Shown in pieces: positions 23,418 through 32,568 of a stretch of 64,000 nucleotides of DNA. A program made the position numbers and the translations under genes. The notes under the pieces are model-generated. The model ran no database searches. It was not told the origin of the DNA and worked only from the letters and a program-made list of their open reading frames with translations. The stretch is from Dehalobacter alkaniphilus (GTDB lineage: Bacteria > Bacillota > Desulfitobacteriia > Desulfitobacteriales > Syntrophobotulaceae), in NCBI GenBank assembly GCA_040500365.1, contig CP148031.1, positions 2,232,001-2,296,000 of the forward strand, written 5' to 3'. Every line of letters starts with the position of its first letter. Positions within the stretch are counted from its first letter, which is position 1.

Positions 23418-24620
23418 ATGAACAGAGTGAGACAAGGTTGGACAGTTACTTTGGCCGGAACCGGCATTAATTTGGCTCTTGGCGTTCTGTATACCTGGAG
23501 CGTTTTTGCAGCTGCCCTGATTGAGCAGGCTCACTGGACTAAAACTGCGGCTTCTGTTCCGTATATGGTCGCTTGCGCAGTGTTTGCCTTGATGATGGTT
23601 CCCGGCGGATATCTTCAAGACCGGTACGGTCCCCGCTGGATTGCTGCCTTTGGCGGAATCATGGCAGGCAGTGGTTTAATCCTGAGCAGCTTTACGCACT
23701 CACTGACCATGCTGATCGTTACTTTCGGTTTAATTGCCGGGATGGGGATCGGGCTCGGATACTCGGCTGCGACACCTGCCGCAGTCAAATGGTTTCCCCC
23801 AGAGAAAAAAGGTCTGATCTCGGGTGTCGTTGTTGCCGGCTTTGGTTTGGCTTCTCTTTATATCGCACCATTAACCAATGCTTTGCTGAGAAAGTTTGGC
23901 ATAGAGAGCACCTTCCGTATTGAAGGGATCCTGTTCTTACTGATTATTGTTTTGCTTGCCCAGGTACTGACTGTCCCTTCCACTCTAAGCGGCCAATCTC
24001 AGAGCAGCACGGCTTCCCCTTCAGCGGCTACTGCCTCGACAGGAGGCCTAAACTGGCGGCAAATGCTTATAAGACGGGAATTCTATCTGCTTTGGGTGAT
24101 GTATGCGGCAGGAGCCAGCGCCGGGCTGATGATCATCAGCCAGCTTTCTTCAATTGCCAAAACGCAGGCCGGTATTTCCTGGGGGTACGCGATGGTCGCT
24201 TTGCTGGCCATTTTTAATGCCTCCGGCAGGGTTATTGCCGGCTGGCTCTCCGATAAAATCGGGCGTTCTTGGTCGATGCGTATTTTCTTCCTGATCCAGG
24301 CGCTCAACATGCTTGCTTTCAGCACTTACAATACTCCGGCATTAATTGCGTTAGGTGCAGCGATTGCAGGATTAGGCTACGGTTCTTTGCTTTCGCTCTT
24401 CCCATCAGCAACCTATGATTATTTCGGTACAAAACATGCTGGAGTAAATTACGGCTTAGTCTTTACAGCCTGGGGTGTCGGCGGCGTCTTTGGTCCACTG
24501 ATGGCCGGAACCATTGTTGATGCGACCAAAAGCTACTCCCTGGCTTTCAACATTTCCTTCCTGTTATGCCTTTGTGCAGTAGTTCTGACCTTTTTCTTGA
24601 AGAAGCCTCAGAAGTCCTGA
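23418..24620 (+). CDS. MFS transporter, OxlT (oxalate/formate antiporter-like) family
   Basis: The start is the ATG 6 bp after AAGGAAG (400 residues); the frame is open upstream but has no other good site. Twelve membrane helices in two halves with a central loop near residues 195-215 (Ser/Thr/Ala-rich) are visible. The N-terminus (GWTVTLAGTGINLALGVLYT) and motif A-like loop (GGYLQDRYGPRW) are typical of the OxlT/monocarboxylate group. The substrate is not predictable from sequence. It is the only plus-strand gene after 5.6 kb and interrupts the ymxH-mlpA neighbourhood conserved in Bacillus. Confidence 0.85.
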   Translation: MNRVRQGWTVTLAGTGINLALGVLYTWSVFAAALIEQAHWTKTAASVPYMVACAVFALMMVPGGYLQDRYGPRWIAAFGGIMAGSGLILSSFTHSLTMLIVTFGLIAGMGIGLGYSAATPAAVKWFPPEKKGLISGVVVAGFGLASLYIAPLTNALLRKFGIESTFRIEGILFLLIIVLLAQVLTVPSTLSGQSQSSTASPSAATASTGGLNWRQMLIRREFYLLWVMYAAGASAGLMIISQLSSIAKTQAGISWGYAMVALLAIFNASGRVIAGWLSDKIGRSWSMRIFFLIQALNMLAFSTYNTPALIALGAAIAGLGYGSLLSLFPSATYDYFGTKHAGVNYGLVFTAWGVGGVFGPLMAGTIVDATKSYSLAFNISFLLCLCAVVLTFFLKKPQKS

Positions 24621-24627
24621 CAATATA

Positions 24628-24664
24628 AAAAATCAGCCTTGGCTTTGAATTCTGCAAGGCTGAC
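24628..24664. terminator. Bidirectional terminator between the MFS gene and dut
   Basis: TCAGCCTTG (24634-24642) pairs with CAAGGCTGA (24656-24664). A run of A/T (TTTTTTATATT on the minus strand) makes it strongest for the dut side. Confidence 0.75.
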
Positions 24665-24690
24665 ATGTTTATAATTAATAATTAGGGTAA

Positions 24691-24768
24691 GTTTGTGGGC
24701 CATAATACCGCTCTTCGGCGATTTGCGCAATCCCTGCTTCGCTTAACGCGGAATTGTGGCCCACGGAC
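24691..24768. repeat. Family A repeat, copy A3 (short form)
   Basis: Outer arms GTTTGTGGGCCATAATACCGC (24691-24711) and the near-complement at 24748-24768 enclose a short inner part with CTTCGGCGATTTGCGC. It lies downstream of dut. Confidence 0.75.
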
Positions 24769-24791
24769 TGATTATGAGGGTAGATCTCTTT

Positions 24792-25256
24792 CTATAAACC
24801 AGTCGATCCGAAGCCACCTTCGCCCCTGAACGTGTCACCCAGATCTTCAACCTCTGTAAAAATGGCTCTGCAGACAGGCATAAACACAATCTGGGCAATG
24901 CGGTCACCATTGCTGACGACAACGTCTTCTTTTCCAAGATTAATCATCAGCACTTTGATTTCGCCCCGGAAGTCGGAATCAATGACACCGACTCCGTTGC
25001 TTAAAGCAAGACCTTTTTTATCTGCCAGGCCGCTGCGGGCAAACACGAAAGCTGCCACCTGCGGGCCTGGCAGTTCTATGGCTATTCCAGTAGGAACGCG
25101 GACCCTTTCCCCAGGCCGCACAACCATGTCTTGATCCAGAGAAGCAAACAGGTCTGCGCCCGCGGCTCCTGTCGTTGCATAAAAGGGTACTTTGGACCTA
25201 TCCGCATCTCCGTCTGAAATCTTCCTTATTTTGACTCGAATCCTCTCTTCCAGCAT
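24792..25256 (-). CDS. dut: dUTP diphosphatase
   Basis: The ATG after AGGAG gives 154 residues, the norm for the trimeric family. All five motifs are visible: GAAGADLFA, FARSGLADKKGL, GVIDSDFRGEI, NGDRIAQIVF and the C-terminal P-loop-like RGEGGFGSTG. It hydrolyses dUTP to dUMP and keeps uracil out of DNA. It follows mlpA and ends the operon before repeat A3. Confidence 0.95.
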   Translation of the reverse strand: MLEERIRVKIRKISDGDADRSKVPFYATTGAAGADLFASLDQDMVVRPGERVRVPTGIAIELPGPQVAAFVFARSGLADKKGLALSNGVGVIDSDFRGEIKVLMINLGKEDVVVSNGDRIAQIVFMPVCRAIFTEVEDLGDTFRGEGGFGSTGL

Positions 25257-25298
25257 CGTTCTCCTCTTCCTCCGCATTATTTCTTCGTCTTTATTGCA

Positions 25299-26567
25299 TC
25301 ATGTTTCCGTAAAAGCTTCCTCAATAATCCTGTCGAAATCTGTATTATAATCCTTTTGTCCCAACGTGAGGATGCTGATTTTTTCTTTCTGCCAGAGACG
25401 CTCCATCACTCTCTTGACATCCGCCGTGGTGACCTTTTCCAGTTTTTCAACTGCCTCTTCCGGTGTTTTTACTTCGCCGAAAGACAGCTCTGTTTTGCCG
25501 AGTCTGCTCATTCTGCTGCTGACAGATTCCAGTCCCAGATAAAGGTTGCCCTTGATCTGGGCTTTCGTTTTCATGAGCTCCTCTTCAGTTAATCCTTCTT
25601 TTTTTAATTTATTCAATTCATCAAGGATACATTTGATGACTTCATCCGTATTCCCGGGGCTCGTGCCTGCATAGACCGCAAACAGACCGGTATCGACATA
25701 GGTGGAGTGATAGGAATAGACGGAATAAGCCAGGCCTCTCTGTTCCCTGATTTCCTGAAAAAGACGTGAACTAAGCCCTCCACCTAAGATGCTGTTGATT
25801 ACATGCATCACATAGATATCCTCATGATCCTGTCCGAGCCCCGGCACTCCCACGATCAGGTGCATCTGCTCGGTATCCTTGCCAACCGCTTTTCTGAAGG
25901 CCGTCCCCTGAGGGTCTCCCTTGATGGAATCTGTTCTTTGTCTCTGGAAATCACCGAACATGGCCAGTTGACGGATGATATCCTCATGCTTAATCTTTCC
26001 GGCTACCGCAATGACGACCTGATCTGGTGTATAGCGTGTCTCCAGGTAATGGGAAACCTTTTCGCAGCTTAAATCGTGAATGGTTTCTTCGATACCGAGG
26101 ATCGGTTTACCCAGCGGGTCTTTATTCCAGACATACTGGGAAAAGAGATCATGGATCAGCTCATCCGGAGAATCCTGATACATTTTGATTTCTTCAATGA
26201 CAACTTTTTTTTCTTTATCCATCTCCTTAGGATCAAAGAGAGAGTTAAAAAACATATCACTTAAGACATCAATCGCCAGTGAGAGGTCCTCATCAAGCAC
26301 TTTGGCATAATAACAAGTAAGCTCCTTAGTCGTAAACGCATTAATCTGGCCTCCGACTGCTTCCAGAGATTCTGCGAGCTGACGTGCACTTCGTTTCCCG
26401 GTTCCTTTGAAAAACATATGTTCAATGAAATGAGAAATACCTTCATACCCTTCCGTTTCGTTGCGAGATCCTGTTCCGACCCAGATCCCAATCGCCACTG
26501 AACGGACATAATCAATCTCTTCGGTGATGATTCGAACTCCGTTAGGCAATACGTGTTTTCGATGCAA
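25299..26567 (-). CDS. mlpA: M16 family zinc peptidase MlpA/YmxG
   Basis: TTG start after AAGGGGG; 422 residues. The inverted zinc motif HFIEH (His46, Glu49, His50) and the downstream VVIEEIKMYQD Glu ligand are present, so the N-terminal domain should be active. The C-terminal half has the R-G-L-A-Y-S-V-Y substrate motif. It is one half of the pitrilysin/processing-peptidase fold and probably dimerises. Its position downstream of ylxY and pnp is the same as in Bacillus. Confidence 0.9.
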   Translation of the reverse strand: MHRKHVLPNGVRIITEEIDYVRSVAIGIWVGTGSRNETEGYEGISHFIEHMFFKGTGKRSARQLAESLEAVGGQINAFTTKELTCYYAKVLDEDLSLAIDVLSDMFFNSLFDPKEMDKEKKVVIEEIKMYQDSPDELIHDLFSQYVWNKDPLGKPILGIEETIHDLSCEKVSHYLETRYTPDQVVIAVAGKIKHEDIIRQLAMFGDFQRQRTDSIKGDPQGTAFRKAVGKDTEQMHLIVGVPGLGQDHEDIYVMHVINSILGGGLSSRLFQEIREQRGLAYSVYSYHSTYVDTGLFAVYAGTSPGNTDEVIKCILDELNKLKKEGLTEEELMKTKAQIKGNLYLGLESVSSRMSRLGKTELSFGEVKTPEEAVEKLEKVTTADVKRVMERLWQKEKISILTLGQKDYNTDFDRIIEEAFTET

Positions 26568-26608
26568 TGATCTTCCCCCTTAAGCACTTTGATAACGCTC
26601 TATTTAGT

Positions 26609-27808
26609 TTATCCTTTCTTAGCAAAGAAATCCAGTAAATCGTCCACAAAGATTCGGACTCTTCCGGGAAGATTACCTGGGTTTTCCCCATCATGCTGTG
26701 CCAGGAGCGGTACTTCTTTAAGAAGCTTGTCCTCTGCATAAATTTGATAATGACCCAGAATGTCTCCTTCTTTAATTGGATAGTCAATTTCCGTCCTTAG
26801 GTTTATCTGCATTTTAAGGCCTTTGATCGTGTCTTTTTCAAGACAGAGCCGGATATCTTCGCCTAGAACCAGAGGAATTTCCGTATCTGAAATCGGAAAG
26901 TTGCCTGCAACGTCCCCTTTTTTCCCTATTTCAATGATTCCGGTATAATCAAAGCCCCATTGCAGAAGTCTTTGGGCATCTCCGAAACGATCCGGGGCAT
27001 TCAGCACAACGCAGATCAGTCTCCGTCCGTCTTTACTGGCTGAAGCGACTAGGCATTTCCCAGCTGCGTTGGTCGTTCCCGTTTTTACACCGTCCGCCAA
27101 AGAGTAATTCCACAGAAGTTTATTGGTGTTTTTGGCATTTTGAGACTTACGCGGTTCCTCAAAGCTGATAACTGAATATTTTTGGCTTACGATTTCAGCA
27201 AATTGAGGGTTATTCATCGCATATCTGGTGATGAGAGCCAGGTCAAACGCCGTGGAATAATGATTTGGATCGGGAAGACCGTTTGGATTGACAAAGTTTG
27301 TGTTATAAGCGCCCAGCGAAGCTGCTTTCTGATTCATCAGCCGGATGAACTCATCCTGGCTTCCCGCGGTATTTTCAGCGAGCGCGACACACGCATCATT
27401 GCCGGAGCTTAAGAGCGCCCCTTCCAGCAATTCTCCAATCTTAATCTTGTCTCCCTTGTCCAGATAGATAGAAGATTCCCCTACACCGCCGGCTTTCTCA
27501 CTGACCGTAGTTATCTCCTCAGGCTCTGTCAGTTCCAGAGCCAGGATTGCGGTCATGATCTTGGTGGTGCTGGCGGGCGGCCGCTGGACATTTCCGTCTC
27601 TGTCATATAGCAGCTCTCCTGTCTCCAAGTCGAGCAGCACTGCCGAATGCGCTGTTACATATGGAAGCGTCCACTTTCCGCTGGATAAATTGGACGTCTC
27701 TACGATCATTTCTCCGGATAACCTGGTATTTTGGGCATATAGAGGACTGCCTGCTGTCAGTATCATGGTCAGCAGACTCAGAATTATGCCCAAGAATTTT
27801 TTTTTCAA
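26609..27808 (-). CDS. D-alanyl-D-alanine carboxypeptidase (S11, DacF/DacB-like)
   Basis: The chosen TTG start, 8 bp after AAGGGG, gives 399 residues beginning with a signal peptide (basic start, hydrophobic LGIILSLLTMILTAG, cleavage near LYAQ). The penicillin-binding motifs are STTK, SGN and KTGTT. A C-terminal beta domain follows. It trims D-Ala from peptidoglycan stem peptides at the outer membrane face. The neighbours ylxY and mlpA suggest a sporulation-associated class, but the exact paralogue is unclear. Confidence 0.9.
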   Translation of the reverse strand: MKKKFLGIILSLLTMILTAGSPLYAQNTRLSGEMIVETSNLSSGKWTLPYVTAHSAVLLDLETGELLYDRDGNVQRPPASTTKIMTAILALELTEPEEITTVSEKAGGVGESSIYLDKGDKIKIGELLEGALLSSGNDACVALAENTAGSQDEFIRLMNQKAASLGAYNTNFVNPNGLPDPNHYSTAFDLALITRYAMNNPQFAEIVSQKYSVISFEEPRKSQNAKNTNKLLWNYSLADGVKTGTTNAAGKCLVASASKDGRRLICVVLNAPDRFGDAQRLLQWGFDYTGIIEIGKKGDVAGNFPISDTEIPLVLGEDIRLCLEKDTIKGLKMQINLRTEIDYPIKEGDILGHYQIYAEDKLLKEVPLLAQHDGENPGNLPGRVRIFVDDLLDFFAKKG

Positions 27809-27830
27809 TTGTACCACCCCTTCATTTTGC

Positions 27831-28586
27831 TCAAGGAGTAGTATTTCCTGTTAATCCGTTTGTTATTAATTTTTCTATTGTTACAAAACTGAATCCTTCA
27901 CTTTTTAAACCGGCTAAGATATTGGGTAACGCCTTGACGGTATTTTCCTTGGGATGCATCAGCACAATCGCACCCTTTTTCTCCGGTTTTACGCCATATC
28001 GTATTTTAGGTTCCAAAATTCTCTGGGTAATCAGTTCCGGAGTGCTCTCCGGCTTCCAGTCAATGGTATCCAGCGTCCAGAGGATGGTCGTATAGCCCAG
28101 CTCATCTGCTGCCTGAAGTCCGTTTTTTCCTTTTTCCCCATATGGAGGGGCATAGTATATTGTTCTGCACCCGGTCGCTTCTTTAATTATATTTTCCGTC
28201 TTGCTTAACTCCTCTTTATTTTGGGCCACAGTCAGGTTGTCCGGATGTGAATGGGAATAACCGTGATTCCCAAGGAGATGGCCTTTTACTGCAATCTGCT
28301 GAATGAGTTCGGGATGTTTGGCGGCCCATTTGCCCGTCACAAAAAAATTTGCTTTGGCCTGATAACGGTCGAGGATATCCAGTATTTCCGGGATATACGC
28401 TTCCCCCCAGTCGACATTAATGGTAAGCGCAATCATTTTTTTATCCGTCTGAACCTGATCGACCGGAACAGGTAAATTCGGGTTGCTGACTCCAACGACC
28501 CGGCTTTGCATCAAGGTAAGACCGATAAACACAACCAGCAGGGTAATTGCTTTAAACTTGATCTTAGTCAGAGGAAAAAATGACAT
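27831..28586 (-). CDS. ylxY: YlxY-type polysaccharide deacetylase family protein
   Basis: The second ATG (6 bp after GGAGGGG) gives 251 residues with an N-terminal membrane anchor/signal (about 13-28). The NodB domain spans about 50-240. The first catalytic motif reads TINVDWGEAY instead of TFDDGP, so one of the expected metal-site Asp residues is absent. HGYSHSHP supplies the two His ligands. PPYGEKG is the third motif. Such degenerate sites occur in YlxY/PdaB sporulation proteins, and the pnp-ylxY-mlpA order is the Bacillus one. Confidence 0.88.
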   Translation of the reverse strand: MSFFPLTKIKFKAITLLVVFIGLTLMQSRVVGVSNPNLPVPVDQVQTDKKMIALTINVDWGEAYIPEILDILDRYQAKANFFVTGKWAAKHPELIQQIAVKGHLLGNHGYSHSHPDNLTVAQNKEELSKTENIIKEATGCRTIYYAPPYGEKGKNGLQAADELGYTTILWTLDTIDWKPESTPELITQRILEPKIRYGVKPEKKGAIVLMHPKENTVKALPNILAGLKSEGFSFVTIEKLITNGLTGNTTP

Positions 28587-28671
28587 CTGCATCCCCTCCC
28601 CTACATTAATATGACGATGAGAAGTAATACAGACGTCATTCTATATTGACTATTAAATACTTATCTGAGGC

Positions 28672-28760
28672 GGGTCTCCATAATGCATAACCGCTTTCGG
28701 CTATTGTGCCATCCATGGCACAAAAAGCCGCACTCCGCATCGTGCTCCGCGTGCAAGGCT
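28672..28760. repeat. Family A repeat, copy A4 (3' arm missing)
   Basis: GGGTCTCCATAATGCATAACC resembles the left arm of A9. The core hairpin CGGCTATTGTGCC/GGCACAAAAAGCCG (28698-28730) and a GCACTCCGCATCGTGCTCCGC module follow. The expected complementary right arm is not present, so this copy is truncated or diverged. Confidence 0.7.
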
Positions 28761-28774
28761 ACACTGCCCAAGAA

Positions 28775-28809
28775 TAGAAAAAAGACGCCTCAATTATATG
28801 AGACGCCTT
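28775..28809 (-). terminator. Terminator after pnp
   Basis: On the minus strand AAGGCGTCTCA pairs with TGAGGCGTCTT (all eleven positions, two G-U) and is followed by TTTTCTATT. Confidence 0.85.
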
Positions 28810-28869
28810 CTGTAAGCTGAGGTTAGTTAGCTCCGTTAATGATTGCAGGCCTAAGCTCGCAAAAATTCC

Positions 28870-31008
28870 TTATTCTTTTGGTCCCTGGCTCTGTCCGAGA
28901 GCGTCTTTACGGGATAGGTTCAATCTGCCCTGCTTGTCAATGCCGGTAGCCTTGACGATGATCTCATCGCCAAGTTTGACGACATCTTCTACTTTGTTCA
29001 CGCGGTTCACATCGAGCTGGGAGATATGCACGAGACCATCTTTTCCCGGAAGTCCAAGCACGCCTGGAATGACTTCGACAAAGGCGCCAAAATCCATGAT
29101 CCGGACGACTTTGCCTTTGTAGATCTTCCCGACTTCAATGTCCTGCGTCAAAGAGCGAATGATCTCAGCTGCTTTGTCTCCGGCTTCACCGTCAACCGCA
29201 GCAATAAATACCTGTCCGTCATCTTCGATATCGATTTTGACCTTGGTTTCTTCCACGATCTTCTTAATGATCTTGCCGCCTGGTCCGATGACATCTCTGA
29301 TTTTGTCAGGATGAATGGTAAAGGTAATAATTCGCGGTGCAAATGGCGAGAGATTTGGTCTGGGCTGCGGCAGGACCTGCAGCATTTTATCCAGGATGAA
29401 CATCCTGCCGGCCTTGGCCTGAGCCAGAGCCTGAGCGAGGATTTCACGGTTGACGCCTTTGATCTTGATATCCATCTGCAGTGCTGTAATGCCCTCGGCA
29501 GTACCGGCTACTTTAAAGTCCATATCACCGTCGTGGTCTTCCAAACCCTGAATATCGGTAAGAATCGCAAAATGGTCTTCTTCTTTGATCAATCCCATCG
29601 CAATCCCAGCTACCGGAGCCTTAATCGGAACCCCAGCATCCATTAGAGCGAGTGTGCTGCCGCAGACGGAAGCCATGGAGCTCGATCCGTTGGATTCCAA
29701 TACTTCGGAAACCAGACGCAGCGTATACGGGAATTCACTTTCCGGAGGAATCATCGGCAGCAGGGCACGTTCAGCCAAAGCGCCGTGACCAATCTCACGT
29801 CTGCCCGGTCCCCTGTTCGGACGGACTTCGCCGACACTGAAGGCCGGGAAATTATAATGATGCATATAACGTTTGGAATCTTCCAATCCCAAACCGTCGA
29901 TGATCTGCTCATCACCGGCAGCTCCTAATGTCGCAACCGTGAGTACCTGTGTCTGTCCGCGCGTAAACAGACCGGTGCCGTGTGTTCTCGGAAGACGTCC
30001 GACTTCAATCGTAATCGGTCTGATCTCATCCAAAGCACGGCCATCAGGTCTGATATGTTCGTGGGTAATCAGCTTACGGACAATTTTATGGGTCATGTCA
30101 TCCAATATTTTCGTAACTAATTTCAAGCCCTCAGGAAATTCCTCGGCGAAAACTTCGAGCGCGTCTGCTTTGACCTTGTCAACAGCTTCCTGGCGGGCCA
30201 GTTTTTCTTCAATACGGATAGCCTGATCGAGCTTATCATAACCCCAGGCCAGGACCTTGTCGGATATTTCCGCAGGGATCTCGACCGGAGTGACTTCTCT
30301 TTTAGCTTTGGCAAGTCCCACTTCCAGGGCTGCTTCCCTGTATCTCTCAATAAACTCTGCTATCTTTTTAATTTCTTCGTGCGCAAACATGATCGCTTCG
30401 AGCATCTGATCCTCGGGAACTTCCTTGGCACCAGCCTCGACCATCATAATCGCATCTTTGGTTCCAGCAACTGTCAGCTGCATTTTGCTGATTTCCGCCT
30501 GGGCTACCGTCGGGTTAACGACAAACTCTCCGTCGACAAGCCCGACAACCACGGCGGCAATAGGACCCAGAAAAGGAATATCGGAAATCGTGAGCGCAGC
30601 CGAAACTGCGTTGATAGCCGTTACGTCCGGTGCACAGTCCTGATCGACGGACATGACCATCGCACTGATCTGTACATCGTTGCGGTAACCGTCCGGGAAA
30701 AGCGGACGGACCGGTCTGTCTATCAGTCTTGACGATAATATGGACTTCTCACTAGGTCTGCCTTCTCTTTTAATGAATCCACCGGGAATCTTTCCTACGG
30801 CATAAAAACGTTCTTCCAAATCAACAGTCAAAGGAAAAAAGTCGATCCCTTCCCGTGGTTTAGAACTGGTCGTTGCAAATGCAGATATGACTGTGTCTCC
30901 ATATCTGGCATAAATTGCCCCACCGGCTTGACGACCTATGATACCGGTTTCAAACGACAGGTTTCTGCCTCCAACCTGTAGCGAGCGTTCCAAGACTTCT
31001 TGAGTCAC
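28870..31008 (-). CDS. pnp: Polyribonucleotide nucleotidyltransferase
   Basis: GTG start 8 bp after AAGGAGG gives 712 residues. Two RNase PH domains (about 5-145 and 310-460), a KH domain (about 545-605, GPGGKIIKKI) and an S1 domain (about 615-690, GDFGAF-type strand and GLVHISQL) are in the standard order. It degrades RNA phosphorolytically from the 3' end. It follows rpsO, as in most bacteria. Confidence 0.97.
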   Translation of the reverse strand: MTQEVLERSLQVGGRNLSFETGIIGRQAGGAIYARYGDTVISAFATTSSKPREGIDFFPLTVDLEERFYAVGKIPGGFIKREGRPSEKSILSSRLIDRPVRPLFPDGYRNDVQISAMVMSVDQDCAPDVTAINAVSAALTISDIPFLGPIAAVVVGLVDGEFVVNPTVAQAEISKMQLTVAGTKDAIMMVEAGAKEVPEDQMLEAIMFAHEEIKKIAEFIERYREAALEVGLAKAKREVTPVEIPAEISDKVLAWGYDKLDQAIRIEEKLARQEAVDKVKADALEVFAEEFPEGLKLVTKILDDMTHKIVRKLITHEHIRPDGRALDEIRPITIEVGRLPRTHGTGLFTRGQTQVLTVATLGAAGDEQIIDGLGLEDSKRYMHHYNFPAFSVGEVRPNRGPGRREIGHGALAERALLPMIPPESEFPYTLRLVSEVLESNGSSSMASVCGSTLALMDAGVPIKAPVAGIAMGLIKEEDHFAILTDIQGLEDHDGDMDFKVAGTAEGITALQMDIKIKGVNREILAQALAQAKAGRMFILDKMLQVLPQPRPNLSPFAPRIITFTIHPDKIRDVIGPGGKIIKKIVEETKVKIDIEDDGQVFIAAVDGEAGDKAAEIIRSLTQDIEVGKIYKGKVVRIMDFGAFVEVIPGVLGLPGKDGLVHISQLDVNRVNKVEDVVKLGDEIIVKATGIDKQGRLNLSRKDALGQSQGPKE

Positions 31009-31149
31009 TTTGGAAACCTCCTTAAATACGCTTCTTTTATTCACAATTTTTTATTATCCGGAATGTGTTCGACATATTATTTATTATTTCCTGCACCCGA
31101 GCAAAAAAAACAGTCCGGACAATTTTTCTTAAGATAAATACCCTAATAC

Positions 31150-31182
31150 ATAAATACAAAGAGCGCTGAACACGCTCCTGTA
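31150..31182 (-). terminator. Terminator/attenuator between rpsO and pnp
   Basis: GAGCG (31177-31173) pairs with CGCTC (31165-31161) over a 7-base loop and is followed by TTTGTATTTATG on the minus strand. The short stem suggests partial termination. Confidence 0.5.
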
Positions 31183-31227
31183 AATATCGACATATAAATT
31201 GAATGACCAAAATATTTTCGATGGTTT

Positions 31228-31494
31228 TTAGTGACGTAAGCCGAGTTCTGTGACTACTGTGCGGTAACGGTTAAAATCGGATTTCTTGAGGTAGTTCAGC
31301 ATTGCACGGCGTTGTCCAATCAATTTAAAGAGACCCCGGCGGGAATGATGATCTTTCTTATGGGTCTTGAAGTGTTCTGTCAACTCGCTGATTCTTGTAG
31401 TGAGAAGAGCGATCTGAACCTCGGGTGAACCTGTGTCTCCTTCATGCTGCTGAAACTTCGCAATGATATCCTTCTTTTTCTCCGGTGTAAGCAT
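31228..31494 (-). CDS. rpsO: 30S ribosomal protein S15
   Basis: The product is 88 residues with GGAGG before the ATG, the usual S15 length. The four-helix sequence with LTEHFKTHKKDHHSRRGLF and GQRRAMLNYLKK is diagnostic. It binds the central domain of 16S rRNA. Confidence 0.97.
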   Translation of the reverse strand: MLTPEKKKDIIAKFQQHEGDTGSPEVQIALLTTRISELTEHFKTHKKDHHSRRGLFKLIGQRRAMLNYLKKSDFNRYRTVVTELGLRH

Positions 31495-31589
31495 TGGTTC
31501 TGCACCTCCATATTTTTTAAGCGCCTGCTGCCAAGTAAGACGGTGGAGATTCGTCGAACCCAGTCAGCGGTTACCTTTGTCATTTTAAC

Positions 31590-32534
31590 TTATTCCATAA
31601 ATTTTGTAAAGTTTTGTTTTTGCAGCTTTTGTTTTGCCGCTTCCATGTCTTTGCCGAGTTGCTCTGTGATTTCCTTAACTCCGCTAAATTTCTTCTCAGC
31701 TCGCAGTCTGACCTGAATATCTATGAATAAGTCCTTCTGATATAAATCTCCGTGAAAATCAAAAAAATGGATTTCAATGATCTTCTCCTGGCCGGTTTTA
31801 AAGGTCGGTACAATCCCGATATTCATCATCCCGCCGTAGATCCTGCCGTCAATTTCTGCAGTAACGGCATACACACCATTTTTCGGGATTAGCAAGTCCT
31901 CATGTGTCTCTATGTTGGCTGTCGGAAATCCAATATCTCTGCCCCGCCCGTCACCGTGAACCACCGTTCCGATAATCGTAGGTGCGCGTCCCATCATCGC
32001 CTTGGCCAGATCGATATCCCCATTCAGAAGCGCACGTCTGATTTCGGTCGAAGAAATCACTCTGTCGTCAAGCATCTGGGCTTGGACAACACTTACTCCA
32101 AAGTTGTAAGCTTCACCAAACTTTTCGAGGTCACCGGGTTTTCCTTTGCCATGACAGCCGAAGGAGTAGTTGAAACCAACGATGACATGAACGGCCCCGA
32201 TTTTCAGCAGAATATTTTCAACGAATTCCTGCGGTGTTGTCTCGGCAAATTCCGGAGAGAAAGGCAATAAGAACACCTTGTCTACGCCAAATTGTTCAAA
32301 TAGCATGATTTTCTCATCCTTGCCGGTAATCAATTCCAGTTTTCTATCTGGATGAAGTACTTTCAGTGGATGGGGATCAAAAAGCAAAACTGAAAACAAT
32401 GTCTTCAGTGAACGTGCTTTCTTCAATCCGTGCTTCAACAGCTCCTGATGTCCTAGGTGTATACCGTCAAAATTCCCCAGAGCAAGCACAGTCGGCTCAA
32501 ATTTGTGTCCCGGAATCAAAGTGCAAACTTCCAA
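31590..32534 (-). CDS. ribF: Bifunctional riboflavin kinase / FMN adenylyltransferase
   Basis: TTG start; 314 residues. The N-terminal adenylyltransferase has LGNFDGIHLGHQELL and the C-terminal flavokinase has GDGRGRDIGFPTANIE and the catalytic N-G-V-Y/E region. It makes FMN and FAD in the cytoplasm. It lies between truB and rpsO, the conserved order. Confidence 0.95.
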   Translation of the reverse strand: MEVCTLIPGHKFEPTVLALGNFDGIHLGHQELLKHGLKKARSLKTLFSVLLFDPHPLKVLHPDRKLELITGKDEKIMLFEQFGVDKVFLLPFSPEFAETTPQEFVENILLKIGAVHVIVGFNYSFGCHGKGKPGDLEKFGEAYNFGVSVVQAQMLDDRVISSTEIRRALLNGDIDLAKAMMGRAPTIIGTVVHGDGRGRDIGFPTANIETHEDLLIPKNGVYAVTAEIDGRIYGGMMNIGIVPTFKTGQEKIIEIHFFDFHGDLYQKDLFIDIQVRLRAEKKFSGVKEITEQLGKDMEAAKQKLQKQNFTKFME

Positions 32535-32568
32535 AAACCTTTACCCCCTAGTACCTCGTTAACCTTTG

